A DNA stretch of 64,000 nt from Bagarius yarrelli (GCA_005784505.1 VCAZ01000340.1:1-64000); one strand, 5' to 3'; counted from the stretch's first letter, positions 34,551-47,270 are shown. Numbers and translations: made by a program. Notes: a model not told the origin generated them from the letters alone.

Positions 34551-34890
34551 TCGAAATATCCAAACCAGCCAAACCAAAATGCAACCATCAAAATTGGTTC
34601 ACCCCGCCAGGGGTGGGTCATACATGTCACAATTCAGGAGATACAAGCATTACTCAACAGGCAAATGGCAGGACATGGTTTACACAGCCCCTTGGTGACA
34701 AAGTAGGCACACATTAAAAATAGTAAAAGGCAAAATGCCCTGTTCCCTGAACTAAAAAATACAATAAATATCCAAACCAGCTTGAACCATCCCACAACAA
34801 TTCTACCAGGGCCAGGTGGGACACATTTAAAAGTAAAAGGCACATTTACAGCCATTCTCAGTAAGTACAATAGAGACACACTATAGAGAA
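34525..34890. repeat. Imperfect tandem duplication of unknown repeat
   Basis: AACTAAAAAAATACAATAAT followed by ATCCAAACCAGC near 34,532 recurs near 34,751, each copy followed by CCA-rich and GTGGG-containing sequence. It may be an unclassified repeat; no coding content is seen. Confidence 0.5.
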
Positions 34891-34984
34891 CGTTTATGTA
34901 GTGAAAGGGCTGAGTATGCGGCTGCGTAGCGGGAAGGCTGCCATGACACTACAGCTGGTTGCCAGGCTGGAATACATCAGCATT

Positions 34985-37507
34985 GTATTGCTACAACTGT
35001 TCATGTTTCAGAATCTTATCAGCGCCTGAACAATTTCAGAAATGCATGTCAGGCATCCTTGAGGGCCTGGTAGGGGTTCCGTGTCAGATGGACGATGTGC
35101 TTATCTGGGGTGCCCCCCAGAGTGAGCACAATGATAAATTAAGGAGGGTGTTATCTCATCTACAGAGGGCGGGTGTCACGCTTAACGACAAATGTGAGTT
35201 TTCAAATAGCAGGATTAAGTTCCTGGGGCAGATCATTGAGGCATCAGGGGTCAGCCCAGACCCTGATGAGGTGAATGCCATTAGAGACATGAAAGAGCCA
35301 AGTAATGTAACTTTGGTGAGACCCTTTCTGGGGATGACGAACCACCTCTGAAAATTTCCTCACAGAGACCTGCTGACAACGTAGAAATATGTGGGCCTGG
35401 GGACCACAGCAACAGAAAGCCTTTGATAGCATCAAGGCAGACCTTACCACACCCCCAGGGCTGGCATTGTATGACCCAAATGCGGAAACACTTGTCTTTA
35501 CTGACGCATCCTCATCTGGGATGGGCACTGTACTTCTTCAGTGACAGGCAAACGTAGGATGGAAACCAGTGGCGTATGCTTTAATAGCTCTTAGCATCAC
35601 CGAACAGCGGTATGCTCAAATCGAGAAGGAGGCACTCACCTCAAGATAGGCCTGTGAGAGATTTGCAGAGTTTCTTATTGGTAAGAGCTTTTACATCGAG
35701 ACAGACCACAAGCCTTTAGTACCACTGCTGGGTTCAAAGAGCCTGGATCAACTACCTCCATGCATACAACGTTTACGCATGAGGCTAATGAGGTTCTCTT
35801 TCACTATTTCTCATGTGGCTGGCAAAGACCTGGCAACAGCAGATGTTCTGTCCAGAGTTACTGTCAGCAACAGAGTAGAAGGATGGCAGAAAGAGGAAAT
35901 CAAACTGTACATTGTTTCTGTCATGACAAATTTACCAGCCACTGAAAAGAGGCTCAGGGAAATCCAAATGCACCAGGACAGTGATACCATCCTCCAACAA
36001 TTAAAAAAGTTATGCATAGAAGGATGGCGTTCTCCATTGAACGTGTGTTTCAGCCCTCCCTACCATTCTCAGGTGAGCTTACAGTTCAAAATGGCCTGCT
36101 GTTATATGGTAGTCGAATAGTGATTCCAGCATAACTCTAGACATACTTTGGTCCACTGTAGGAGCAGATCTGTTTCAGATAGACAACAAACAGTACCTGA
36201 TCATCGTGGACTATTTTTTAAAATATATTGAAGTGGCGAAGCTGACATCTACAACGTCTGAAATGGTGATTGATCATTTCAAATCTATTTTTGCACGTCA
36301 TGGGATTCCGGAAGAAGTGCGCTCAGACAACAGACTGCAGTTTAGTTCCAAGTTATTTAGGAAATTTGCGGAGGATTGGAGTTTCAATCATATGACCTCC
36401 AGTCCCCAGCAACGGAGCGGCAGAGCAGGCTGTGAGGGCAGTTAAGAGTCTTCTCAAAAAAAAACATGGACCCTTATCTTGCTCTTATGGCCTACTGTGC
36501 TGCTCCCCTAGTGAACGGATACAGTCAGAACTTCTCATGGGGAGGAGAATCAGAACAACTGTTCCCATAATTCCATCTCAGCCCAATCCTTCAGACATGG
36601 AGAAGCTGAAAATAACATAACAGAAACACAGACAAAAACTGCAACAAAACTGCAACCGCAGAAATAGAGCGCATGACATGCCGCCACTGCAACCTAGAGA
36701 TCAAGTGTGGGTCAAGGACATGACTGAGAGGGGAACAGTCGTAAGCAAGCACACCAAGATCAGACATCATCGAGACACCCAGGGGCACCCTGCGAAGAAA
36801 CAGGTACCACCTTTCGCCATCCCTTGAGGCGCCAGAAAATCCTATTGACTTACCAGAGACTACACAGACAAATGCTGTTTCTGGAGAACTGAGTGCACCT
36901 ATCACTCCGGAGATCCTGAGAAAAAGTAGTCGTTAGACTCCAGTGTGTATGAGACGTTTTCCTACCAGAACTAGAGTACGTCCAGGGCACCTGAAAGACT
37001 TTGTTTGTTAAGTTGAGTCAGAAACTGAGTGTCTTATGGGGCAGAATAATCCCCACACTCAGGCAGAGGGTTTGGGCAGTCTACCCCATCCCCCATAAAT
37101 TAGTGTATGGAAGAGTATATTGTTATCATTTAATATGACTGTTGATTGATTGAGTATTCACTTAAAAAGTTTAATTTGGTTAAGAGTTTTAAAAGTGTAT
37201 GTTTACATAAGAGATATTTGTAACTAACATGTTCAGTGTTAGGAAACTGTAAACTAAGTTAAACGTTTAGTATTGATCTTTGCAACATTTGAGTTGATAT
37301 ATTTTGTTACTCATGTGATAACATACAGGAACCTATGGTTACAATTTTTAAGATGTTATACCTCTACCCTTGCATTTCAGAGGGAACTGTTTTACTTAGA
37401 AAGGGGGGTTGTAGTATTGTACACAATGTACACATGGGAACCTTGTATTAGTGTCATGTGGCTGGGAGGAAAATAATAATAAAACGGAGACCGCTGAGAT
37501 CCTGACA
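34985..37507 (+). mobile_element. 5'-truncated Ty3/Gypsy retrotransposon
   Basis: The pol remnants lie on the plus strand. The RT second half (QMDDVLIWGAPQSEHNDKL at about 35,086) is followed by the connection FLGQIIEASGVSPDPDE, then RNase H (FTDASSSGMG at about 35,500; HVAGKDLATADVLSRV at about 35,810). The integrase core (ADLFQIDNKQYLIIVDYFLK at about 36,163; HGIPEEVRSDN at about 36,300) and an integrase C-terminal part run to about 36,950. Stops and frameshifts interrupt all parts. Gag, protease and the 5' LTR are missing. A purine tract AGAAAGGGGGG (37,399-37,408), then TGTAGTATTG from 37,410, may mark the polypurine tract and a short 3' LTR ending near 37,507. Confidence 0.85.
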
Positions 37508-37860
37508 CGTGTGTCTGTTCTCTGTTTGCTAAAGATGCCAAATGGAATAAGTCTGTGCCTTATAACTAACACATCAAAGACCTTTGCTGCAGTATGGAAT
37601 AACCTACTGCTTTATCTGCTCAGAGGAGAACTGACCCTGGTTTCTCCCAAGTTTTTTTCTCCATTTTGTCACTAATGGAGTTTTGGTTCCTTGCCGCTGT
37701 TGCTTAGTTGGGGACTCTTAATTTATAGATATCAATCAATTGGGTGTGTTAGTGAGTGTTAATATTGTTTTTTTATATGATTCTGTAAAGCTGCTTTGAA
37801 ACAATCTCTATTGTTAATCAGTTTTATGTCCACAGCAGTTCAGTTCTTTTAGAGGAATTC
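37508..37860 (+). mobile_element. 3' end of an L2-type LINE (same family as 55-60 kb)
   Basis: The segment parallels 59,515-59,900. Shared strings are TCAGAGGAGAACTGACC, TTCTCCATTTTGTCAC, GGAGTTTTGGTTCCTTGC, TTGGGGACTCT and TGTAAAGCTGCTTTGAAACA. It is a 5'-truncated copy that holds only the 3' UTR. Confidence 0.85.
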
Positions 37861-38049
37861 AATAACTTGTAAATTTGGGGGGTAACTTTTACTTTTAGAG
37901 TACATTTAATTATGTAAATTTTTACTGTTACTTAAGTTCATTTTTAGCGAAAAAACTTTTACTTCACTACATTTGGTAGCGTTTCTCCGTTACTGACAAA
38001 CACTAATAAATATAAGAGGTTTTAAATAACTATTTTGTATGAATTGCTC
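37861..38049. other. Spacer, nothing recognised
   Basis: This is AT-rich sequence without a supportable feature. Confidence 0.5.
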
Positions 38050-38400
38050 TCAAGTATATCGTAGGATACTATCCATTTACAGCATTTGGCAAACTCTTTT
38101 ATTCAGATTGACTTACATTCATCTCTTTTATACAACTGAACAATTGGGGCCCAACAGTGGTGGCTTGATGGGGATGGGAATTGAACCTTGGTCTTTCTGG
38201 TGTCAGACCAACACCGTAACCACTGCGCCACACACTAGAAACATTTACAGCATTTGGCAGACGCCCTTATCCAGAGCGACTTACATTTCTCACTTTTATA
38301 CAACTGAGCAAATAGGGCAAATAGTAGCTTGGTGGAGCGGGAAATCCAACTCACATTCTTCGGGTTGGTAGAATCCCCACTTCCCCAATCTACGGTATGA
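38050..38400. repeat. Two tandem copies of a dispersed fish repeat
   Basis: ATTTACAGCATTTGGCAAAC (near 38,074) and ATTTACAGCATTTGGCAGAC (near 38,244) each lead into an ATTCAGATTGACTTACATTC- or ATCCAGAGCGACTTACATTT-like stretch, then TTTTATACAACTGA. The first copy continues to an AACCACTGCGCCACAC end. This is a very common SINE- or MITE-like module in teleosts; its class is not determined here. Confidence 0.7.
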
Positions 38401-39055
38401 TTACCATTTGTAAAAAGTGAAAGGAATAGTTATAATATAAGAAAATTGAGTAGTTTCAGAAAATATGTCTACTTAGTAGCACGTAGTAGCTACTTGAGTA
38501 CAATTTTTTGCTACTCTACCCACCTCTGGTTAGTGCTTACTTAAAAAACATTTCAAATGAGAAATTCAGTCTAATCTAAACCAGTCTGACTGCTTGACTA
38601 TGTGGAACCCCTTAAGTAGAACATACATTTAATGTCACATAACCTATAACGAGCATAAAATTTTAATTTTTTATTTTGGGGAAAATATAGATCAGAGCTT
38701 TCTCCGTTGCCGTCCCAAACCTTAGTAATGTGGTCCAAAAAAAGTCACTGAAGCTGTGTTTGTTCTGGAGTTTATTGCTCTTGCTTTTGCAGTAACTTGC
38801 CTGGGATTTAGCCTTGATGCCCTTGATCACAGCAAAGAGAGACAGTTACTGACATCTTGCACTGACAGACCCCTCATAGCAACTTTTCATGTGCACACTG
38901 CTGTGGAGGACTTTACACGACCACCCAAATTCACCTGGCACAGTTAGTGAGTGAGTCCCACTGGTCCGGGGGTGGAGATGGGGTCTGGATCACTGGCGGC
39001 TCAGTTGTGGCATATGTAGCTCGCCAGTAAAAGAGAAAGGGGGGGGACAAAAAAG
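38401..39055. other. Intergenic sequence, nothing recognised
   Basis: There is no coding similarity, array or mobile element that I can support. Confidence 0.5.
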
Positions 39056-39059
39056 AAGG

Positions 39060-41034
39060 AAAACAGTTAAGTGACATTGTAATCACCGTGTATGGAGTGA
39101 TTGAGTGAATAATGTAGAGTGCAGGGATGGACACCAGCAAGACTAACTAGGTCAGCATAACTAAAAGGAGAACCAGAGGGAAACACAGACATGAGGGCTC
39201 CCTGATATGTTAAGCAACCAGCCGCTCTCATCATCAACACTGTGATCAATAAGAGACGGGAAGACATCTAACATCCCATAATACTCAACACCCATCAGTC
39301 CCCCCAGATCTGCTCCTTTATCTAATGGGAATCAATACAAAATTCTTGATTAAATAAGTACGTTTTTAACCTGGACTTAAACACTGAGACTGTGTCTGAT
39401 TCCCGAACATACATAGGGAGGTTATTCCATAGCATTGGGGCTCTGTAAGAAAAGGCTCCGCCCCCTGCTGTAGTTTTTATAATACGCGGTACTGATAGGC
39501 AGCCTGCATCCTTTGATCGAAGTAGGCGTGGTGGAACGTAAGACACTAGAAGTTCACTTAGGGACTGCGCTGTGAGACCATTTAGAGCTTTATAGGTTAG
39601 AAGTAGCATTTTAAAATCAATGCGGTGTCTCAATGGGAGCCAATGCAGTGTGTATAAGACCGGTGTGATGTGCTCGTATCTTCTAGTTTTAGTGAGGACT
39701 CTCGCTGCTGCGTTCTGGACTAACTGAAGTTTATTAATGCACCTAGTTGAACATCCAGACAGTAAAGCGTTACAGTAATCCAGCCTGGATGTGATAAACG
39801 CATGAACTCATTTTTCTGCATCATTTAGTGACAGGATATTTCTTATCTTGGCGATATTTCTGAGAAGATAGAACGCTATCCTGGTACATTACTGAACTTT
39901 GTTAAACTGGTCTTTTGCATCAGCCTTGATGAGACGTATAACTGTGTGTCATCAGCATAACAGTAAAAATTGATATCATGCTTACGAATTATGTTTCCCA
40001 GAGGCAGCATGTAAAGAGAGAAAAGAAGTGGGCCTTAAACTAAACCCTGTGGAACACCATACTTCAGAAGGGAGCTCGCAGAATAATCACCAATTAAATC
40101 TACAAACTGGTAGCGATCGGTTAAATAGGACCTGAGCCACGCAAGAGCTGTTCCTACTAATTTTTCTAATCTGTGAAGAAGAATATCGTGATTTATGGTG
40201 TCGGAAGTCGCACTGAGGTCGAGTAATATAAGCAATGAGACATGCTGCCTGGAAAACAAACAATCTAGTTTGGCACTACTTACGTTCTAGTTTAGGGCGC
40301 TCTGTTTTAAAGAGTGTGTGTGTTCATTATACCAAGGAGCGAGTTTCTTATCTTTAATTATTTTTCTCTGGAGCTACGTTATCTAACGTATAGCGGAATG
40401 CGACATCTAAATATTCAGTCGCCTGCTCAAATTCTGTTGGATCAGATGGTGACCCAATCATAGAAGACAATTCTGGGAGATAGCTAATAAAGCTCTGAGC
40501 AGAAGTTGATGTAAGTGTACATTTAAAGCGGTAGCGTGGCACTACATGTGCGCTATTAGCATGCCGCATTTTAAACGATATAAGATTGGAGATTGAGGAG
40601 TTGTTACTATATTACTTATACGTATTCCGAAAGATAATATTAAATCTAATGTGTCACCTGCTTTATGAGTGGGTCCTATTACACACTGATTTACTCCCAC
40701 TGAGTCTAATAAGGACATAAATGCTGTTCTCAGCTGGTCGTCTGTGTTTTCAAAATGAATATTAAAGTCTCCAGCAATTAACGTTTTATCAACAGAGACA
40801 ACCAGGTTAGATAGGAAATCTGCAAAAAGAGATTCGGAGTACGGTCCTGGTGGTCTGTAAGTAAGAACTAGAGAGATCGACTGACTCTGCTTATGTCTGC
40901 AGATGTAAGGTTACTGTAGAGAGCTTTGAATGAATTAAAATTTTGTCTATGTTTTTGTACAATAGTTAGATTATTATTAAAAATAACTGCAACGCCTCCT
41001 CCTCTACCAGTTGGAGGACTAGCTTCATTTAATT
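39060..41034 (-). mobile_element. L2-type LINE on the minus strand, 3' portion
   Basis: The order is inverted. The 3' UTR lies at about 39,060-39,330 and matches 53,870-54,055 of the plus-strand copy. The C-terminal part of ORF2 is at 39,322-39,633 (SYVPPRLLRSKDAGCLSVPR; YRAPMLWNNLPMYVRESDTV). RT pieces at about 39,940-40,260 include LLDLSATSDTINHDILLHRL and a degraded YGVPQG box. The linker is at 40,354-40,570 and the endonuclease C-terminal part at about 40,600-41,030. Stops are frequent. The element is interrupted at 41,034/44,193 by a Gypsy-type insertion and continues at 44,193. Confidence 0.88.
41030..41034. repeat. Left 5-bp target-site duplication of the chromodomain Gypsy element
   Basis: TAATT here pairs with TAATG at 44,193-44,197, with one substitution. 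A five-base duplication is usual for Ty3/Gypsy integration. Confidence 0.7.
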
Positions 41035-41329
41035 TGTAACTATTCCTCCCTCTCACCACCAGAGGGCGCCGTCACCTGAATACTAGCGCCCACGCACTGT
41101 CTCTGTTTCCTCTTCTGGATTACGGGTATTCAAACGAGCATTAGCATTAGCACCACGCGAAGTATTGTTTGTTTCATGCAGCATACCAAGTGTTTCATGT
41201 TCGGACTGACTCTATGGTTTTTGATCTCTGCTTTGTTTCTTTGGATTACGATTTCTGTCTCTTGTTTTGGATTTATCTGGCTTATTCCTTTCGATTTCTG
41301 TGTATCGACTTCTGCCTGTTTCCTGACCT
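41035..41329 (+). repeat. 5' LTR of the chromodomain Gypsy element, 3' end missing
   Basis: The LTR starts TGTAACTATTCCTCCC and runs parallel to the 3' LTR (43,828 onward) until CCTGACCT near 41,329. The last 75 bp or so of the LTR, the primer-binding site and most of gag are deleted here. Confidence 0.88.
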
Positions 41330-43827
41330 CTAGACGAACTACTCTAGACTGGGGGGGCTGGACGTGTCCTCCCATCTCAGTAGCTTGGGCAGTGTGCCTG
41401 GAAATCTGTCAGCCCAAAGCAACCACTCCAAGCTCTCTTCCTGTCTCCCAGACACCGGTTCCCACTCCATGTGAATCTTCTGAGCCCATGCAACTGGGGA
41501 TCACCAAGCTATCAGAACAAGAAAGGCACTGCCGGCAGTAGGCCAGATTGTGTTATTACTGCGGTGGACCCAGTCACTTCAAGTCAAGCCGCCCCCCCCC
41601 CCGGAACTCGCGTCTATCCTCTATCGCAAACTGAAACTAAAGCCATGGGGGACTATATTGCTGAGGCGCTTGCCCAGGGGTTCATTCGTCCCTCCACTTC
41701 TCCAGCGGCATCAGATTTCTTCTTTGTGGAGAAGAAGGATGCCTCCTTGCGCCCTTCTTGTAAAGATTATCGCGCTTTAAATGAGGTCACAGTGAAGTAC
41801 CGCTACCCTTTGCTAGTACCTGTGGCTCTGTAACAATTTAGGACAGCAAAAGTCTTCACCAAGCTGGACCTCCGCGGCGTATATGAGAGGGGGATGAGTG
41901 GAAAACCGCCTTCAACACGACTAGGGGGCACTACAAATATCTTGTCATGCCTTACAGGCTATCTAATGCCACTGCAGTGTTTTAGGCGTTTGTCAACGAC
42001 ATTTTTCGGGATCTTGAACATCTGCGGCATTGTCTATATAGACGATATTCTTGACTACTCACCCAATTTCTCTTAGCATGTCACCCAGGTCCGCACTGTG
42101 CTACAGCATCTACTCAAGAACAATCTGTTCGTAAGAGCTGAGATCTCGTTCTTGGGCTATTAGATTAGTTCCCGAGGCGTGGCTATGGATCATGCGAAGG
42201 TGGAAGCTGTAACGGAATGGCTGCTCCCCAAAACTGTCAAGGAGTTGCAGAGATTTCTGGTGTTTGCAAACTTTTATCGCCGCTTTATCAGGAATTACAG
42301 TCTCACTGCTGCTCCCCTCACGTCTATGCTTAAGGGTAAGCCCACTCAGCTTCAGTGGACCACAGCGGTCATGTCAGCGTTTGAACAGCTCAAGGGGAAG
42401 TTCATGACAGCTCCTATTCTTAAGCATCCAGACCCCATAATCCCTTTCGTGGTGGAGGTAGATGCCTCCGATTGTGGGGTAGGGGCGTACTGTCGCAGAA
42501 AAGTGGGTCATCCCCCTAAATTACACCCTTGTGCCTTCTTTTCCAGAAAGCTCACACCGGCAGAGAGAAATTATGACATCGGAAGCAAGAACTGCAAAGC
42601 CGACACCCTTTCCCGTCGACACGACCCACCGGAACAAGTGGAGTGTACCAAGCCCATAATAAGTTCACATGTTGTCATGGGTCTTATTCAGTTGGACTTT
42701 GAGAAAAAAAATCACCTCAGAACAGCGCCATGATCCTCCGCCAGCAACATGCCCACCAGGTAGAACTTACGAACGTAAAGACTCTGCGTTCCAGACTACT
42801 CTCCTGGATCCACTCCGCCCTCAGTTCGGGCCATCCTGGAATCAAACGCACCCAGGAGCTCGTGGAGAATTCATACTGGTGGCCAGGTTACAGTTTTGAT
42901 GTGGTCAACTTCATGAAGTTATGTAGCATCTGCGCTTAGGCTAAAACCCCTCTACACCTTCTGGAGGGTGTTCTGCAACCACTTCCCACTCCTCAGCGGC
43001 CTTGGTCCCACATGATCTCCCCAATTCTCACGGGTGTACAGCTATACTCACCGTTGTCGATTGTTTCTCTAAGACCTGCCAACTGATTCCTCTGAGAGGC
43101 TTGCCTTCAGTGTTGGAGACCGCCACCCAACTGTTCCAACACGTCTTTAGGAACTTTGGCATCACTGAGGATACTGTCACCAATAGAGGTCCGCAATTCA
43201 CCTCTCGACTTCGGGCTACCACCCTCAATCCAATGGCCAAGTGGAGAGGCTCAATCAGGAACTGGGGAGGTATCTACAGTCATATTGCGCCCAGGGAACA
43301 ATCCCGATGGAGCGAATTCCTGCCATGGGTCGAGTATGCCCAAAATTCGCTGCAGCACTCCTCTACAGACCTCTCCCCGCTTCAGTGCATGTTAGGCTAT
43401 CAACCCCCCATATTTCCCTGGTCAGGTGAGCCGTCTTCTGTACCTTTACATATACGTGAGCCCCTTTAAGGTACTGCGTCAAATTAACCTTGTTACATAC
43501 CGGCTTGAGCTTCCCCCCTCATACCGTATCTCACCCTCGTGTCACATTTCGTTACTGAAGCCAAATCATGCCGATCCTAACCCGGACCCACGACCTGCAG
43601 CAAGTTGAGGGAGATCTGGCGTATCAGATTTATGAAATTCTTGACTCCAGGAGAAGGAGAGGGGTACTGGAGTATCTAGTATACTGGGAGGGTTACGGCC
43701 CCGAGGTACGATGTACTTGATCCTACCTTTACACAGGACTTTCATGCCACACACCCTGAATGTCCCGCTCCACATCCATGTGGCTGTCCTTGTAGAACGC
43801 CTGGAGTTGTTCGTGGGAAGGGGATAT

Positions 43828-44192
43828 TGTAACAATTCCTCCCTCCCACCACCAGAGGTCACCTGAATACTAGCGCCCATGCTCTGTCAATGTTTCTTCT
43901 TCTGGGTTACGGGTATTTAAACGAGCGTTAGCATTAGCACCACGCGAAGTATTGTTTGTCTCATGCAGCATACCAAGTGTTTCATGTTCGGACTGACTCT
44001 ATGGTTTTTGATCTCTGCTTTGTTTCTTTTGATTACGATTTCTGTCTCACGTTTTGGATTTATCTGCCTTATTCCTTTGGATTATTGTGTATCAACTTCT
44101 GCCTGTTTCCTGACCTTGTTTTTGAACTGCCTTTGTGTTTTCAATAAACATACTTACCTGCAAATGGATCCTTCTCTGACCCTGTCATTACA
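43828..44192 (+). repeat. 3' LTR of the chromodomain Gypsy element
   Basis: The LTR is 365 bp, starts TGTAACAATTCC and ends GTCATTACA, giving terminal TGTAA and TTACA inverted repeats. CAATAAACATAC near 44,141 can serve as its poly(A) signal. It differs from the 5' LTR by scattered substitutions and short indels. Confidence 0.9.
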
Positions 44193-44910
44193 TAATGCTA
44201 CATACTCATTCGGTTTAGTCCAGGTTTCTGTTAAACACAGCATGTCAAAATCCTGATCCGAGATCATTTCATTAACCATAAGCGCTTTAGAAGTAAGAGA
44301 TCTAATGTTTAACAATCCTAGCTTCAGATGAGAGGTGCAGGCTGTGTGTTCAGTATGTTCTGAATTACGGATATCTATATTAATTAAATTACTGAAGCAA
44401 ACTTTTGGGGTTTTTCTGTATTTATATTGTTTAGCTCAGGGAACAGACACAGTCTGAATGTTATATACCCTGAGTGACGACGGTCGGATTAGCCAGTTGG
44501 TCTGCTGCTTGGCCTGAGCTCTGGTTAGTCAACGATTAACTAGTCCTATTCTAAGACATTGAGCTATGTTACAAAAGAGGAGAGCGACTTCTCCCCGAGT
44601 GGGATGAACACAGTGCCATCCTAACAGGCCAGCTTCGCTCCCAAATGTTCTCCGATTGTCAATGTAGCCCACATTGTTTCTGGAGCACCACCTGGACATC
44701 CAGCGGTTCAGTGACCATTATCTGCTGTTTGTAAGCTATGTGACCACGTCGCATTGGTATGGGGGCCAGAGCATACTACGACATTGGACATCGCCTTCGC
44801 TAGTTTAAACACCTCTATGAAATAAGCCTTACTAGTTTCAGACTGTCGAAGGTGTATAACTATCTTCGAAAAACCTATGCTGGCCTACAGCCCTAAGATT
44901 AACTGCTATA
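44193..44910 (-). mobile_element. L2-type LINE on the minus strand, 5' portion (continuation of 39,060-41,034)
   Basis: The segment resumes the interrupted LINE. Endonuclease N-terminal sequence at about 44,193-44,400 is followed by an ORF1 C-terminal, esterase-like part at about 44,450-44,905. It runs antiparallel to 51,140-51,800 of the plus-strand copy. Shared strings include GGATTAGCCAGTTGGTCTGC and CGAAGGTGTATA. The left border is the Gypsy TSD. Confidence 0.85.
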
Positions 44911-45284
44911 ACCATGAAGTATTTCCGCCAGTGTCCACTATAACAATTAGGGCAGCTTGCTCAGACTCTTCTAAAAGCAAAAACAAGAACAGAAAACCAA
45001 AAAACGAATTGTTGGTGTAACTGGGGCTGTTGTAAGTAGTGACCTATCCGCTGTAAACGATAACATTAACAAAAGATTCTGTGTGAAAGGTAGCATACAC
45101 GATAAAACGACTGACTTTTGATTGATTAAATTAAATTTGGCTAAAGGTTTAAACAGCCCATACAAGAAAACGTAACTTTGTTAACTGGTGTAATAGGTAA
45201 AGATAACCTTTACTACAAAATTGCTATGTACTCATAATCTGCTAGCATGAACATTTCCTCAGCACAAGTTTCTATGAGTATGTT
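44911..45284. other. Spacer, nothing recognised
   Basis: This is AT-rich sequence between two retroelements. No feature can be supported. Confidence 0.5.
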
Positions 45285-47270
45285 TTCTCACAGAATCATC
45301 CAGTTTGGGCCAAAGACATAGATAAAGAATATGTAATCAGAAGGAAGCTGTACAGGGAATCAAACCTATTTCAGAAAAATTGCTGAAGCAAGGAGTGCTA
45401 GTTAAACCCAACAGTTCCTGTAACTCACCCATATAGACCATTAAGAAAACCAGTGTGACAATGGGAACTCACCATAGAGTGCAAGGGTACAGAAAAGAAT
45501 CCATTAGACATATAAATTACTGAAAAACCTTACAATTCAATGGTAAGCCATTACAATTTGTAGATGGATACGTCTAAGAGTTTTTTTTGCACCCTTGCAC
45601 TCTGACAGCCAGGCATGGTTAGCTTTTAGAGTTGACTATGAGCAATACCAGTGGACATGGCTTGCCACAGGGATTTCAGAACTCTCCTACCATATACCAG
45701 TCTGTCGGACATGATTTGTGTGACCCAAAATGTCAAGTCAAACAGTCAACAATGATTCAATATGTAAACGATATTTTAATTGCCTCAACAAGGTACATTA
45801 AATTGAATTGTCAGCATTGTTAGACTATATGCAAAGCTCAAATTGCTAAAAACCAAGTCACGTTCCTTGGTCAAACAGTTAGTACAGGAAATAGATCTAT
45901 TTCACAGGATCGAGCCGCTTTAGTTCAAGCCATACCTCCACCTAGGAACAGGAACAGCAGGTTACTGAAGACCTTAGATCGAAAAAAAACTATGCTTCGA
46001 TTGAATTGCACAGCCACTCTATGACTTGTTAAAAGGCCAGGTTAAAGATTCTGATACTGTTTGTATGAAAGAATTTCATCTCAAAACTTTCAATGATTTG
46101 AAGAAAGCACTATGTCAAGCAACAGCATTAGGAATTGCAGGTAGGCCCTTTGTGCTTTATTTTCATGAACACTTAGGCTTTATGACTGCATGTCTAATGC
46201 AAGATCATGGGGGCAATTCATTACTATTCTTGTAAACTCGACATAGACGCTCAGGGTATGGGCCCTTGTCCTAGAGCAGGAATGGTGTTCGGACAGACTG
46301 TAAATGTAAGATGCCCTCATGCAGTTTAATAAACCTAATAAATTAAGCAAAAGTAAGTTTCACCACTGAAGTGGTAGCTTCAGGCCGTCTTCCAGCTCTT
46401 TAGCTTAAGCTTTAGATCTAGTTGTAGGAGCATGAATACTAGCTTCAGGATCGGTTGCAATTATCTACACTGATTCTACACTGGATCCCCCATTAAGCAT
46501 GCTGGATTAGTGAAAGATCTAATGTTTGCCATGAAACTTCCAAAGAAATTAGTGATGATTAAAACGAAAACACATCTCATGACTAACACTATGTAAACTA
46601 ATGGTAATGATCTTGCTGATGTAGCTGCTAAACAGGCCCGTTTCTATGCAAGTGTTGGGTTGCCTCCTTGTAAGGGAAAAAGTGACGTTTTGGTAGTAAG
46701 GTAGTAAGAGAGTAGATTTTCGAGATGGATAGAAGCTTATCCAACAGGGCGTGCTACAGCTACACATACTGCTAAATGTTTGGTCACTGATTTCATTCCC
46801 ATATGAAGATTATTAGATTGCATTGACTCAGATTAGGGTACACACTTCACAGGGCAGGTTGTAAAGGGAGTGTCTAAAATGTTAAAAATTAAGTGGAATC
46901 TTCACTGCCCATACAGGTCACAAGCATCAGGACAGGTTGAACGAGCAAACAGAACTATCAAAACCAAACTAAGCAAAAGTGCTGCCATTGGTACTTTGCA
47001 GTATGATAGTGTCACCTAACAGAGCAGTAGGACTGGGCCCTCATGAGAAGGTGGACACACAATGGACACCCAGGGTCAGTGGGTCATGATAAAGTCATTT
47101 AGAGAGCCTATGGAACCTAAGTGGCACAGACCACAGCAAGTAATATTGATTAAAGCGGCTGCAGTGTTGTGTCAGGGAAGGAAAGTCTGGACTAATGTGT
47201 CACACTGTCAAGTTGTTCCCCCACATACAGAGAAAGGATAGAACAAAAGGATCAGTTAAGAGCCCAGGAA
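45285..47270 (+). mobile_element. Decayed retroviral-type (ERV-like) pol
   Basis: The plus-strand remnants are in pol order. The early RT part is at about 45,300-45,500. An RT palm has LPQGFQNSPTIYQ at about 45,663 and the active-site box altered to YVNDILIAS at about 45,763. A connection (TFLGQTVSTGN) and an RNase H start (QATALGIAGRPFVLYFHEHL at about 46,115) follow. RNase H C-terminal bits (NDLADVAAKQAR near 46,608) and an integrase core are next. The integrase C-terminal part (QWVMIKSFREPMEPKWHRP at about 47,073; WTNVSHCQVVPPHTE at about 47,190) ends it. The LPQGFxNSPT box and the integrase tail are typical of gamma/epsilon-type retroviruses rather than Gypsy. Many stops and frameshifts are present and the second catalytic box has Asn for Asp, so it is inactive. 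No LTRs or env were recognised. Confidence 0.75.

Larger units (their letters stand above)
41035..44192 (+). mobile_element. Chromodomain Ty3/Gypsy retrotransposon (chromovirus), decayed, nested in an L2-type LINE
   Basis: The order is: partial 5' LTR; end of gag with a CCHC-like knuckle (CYYCGGPSHF at about 41,552); RT (TSPAASDFFFVEKKDASLRP at about 41,697; IVYIDDILDYS at about 42,029, catalytic DD kept); connection (MDHAKVEAVTEWLLPKTVKE at about 42,185); RNase H (VEVDASDCGVGA at about 42,452); integrase zinc region (HPGIKRTQELVENSYWWPGY at about 42,833) and core at about 43,000-43,420; chromodomain (YQIYEILDSRRRRGVLEYLV, then YWEGYGPE, at about 43,622-43,705); purine tract (GTGGGAAGGGGATA at 43,813); 3' LTR. 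Protease and most of gag are deleted, and stops and frameshifts are many. The LTR-flanked structure and chromodomain place it with vertebrate sushi-like chromoviruses. Confidence 0.9.
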
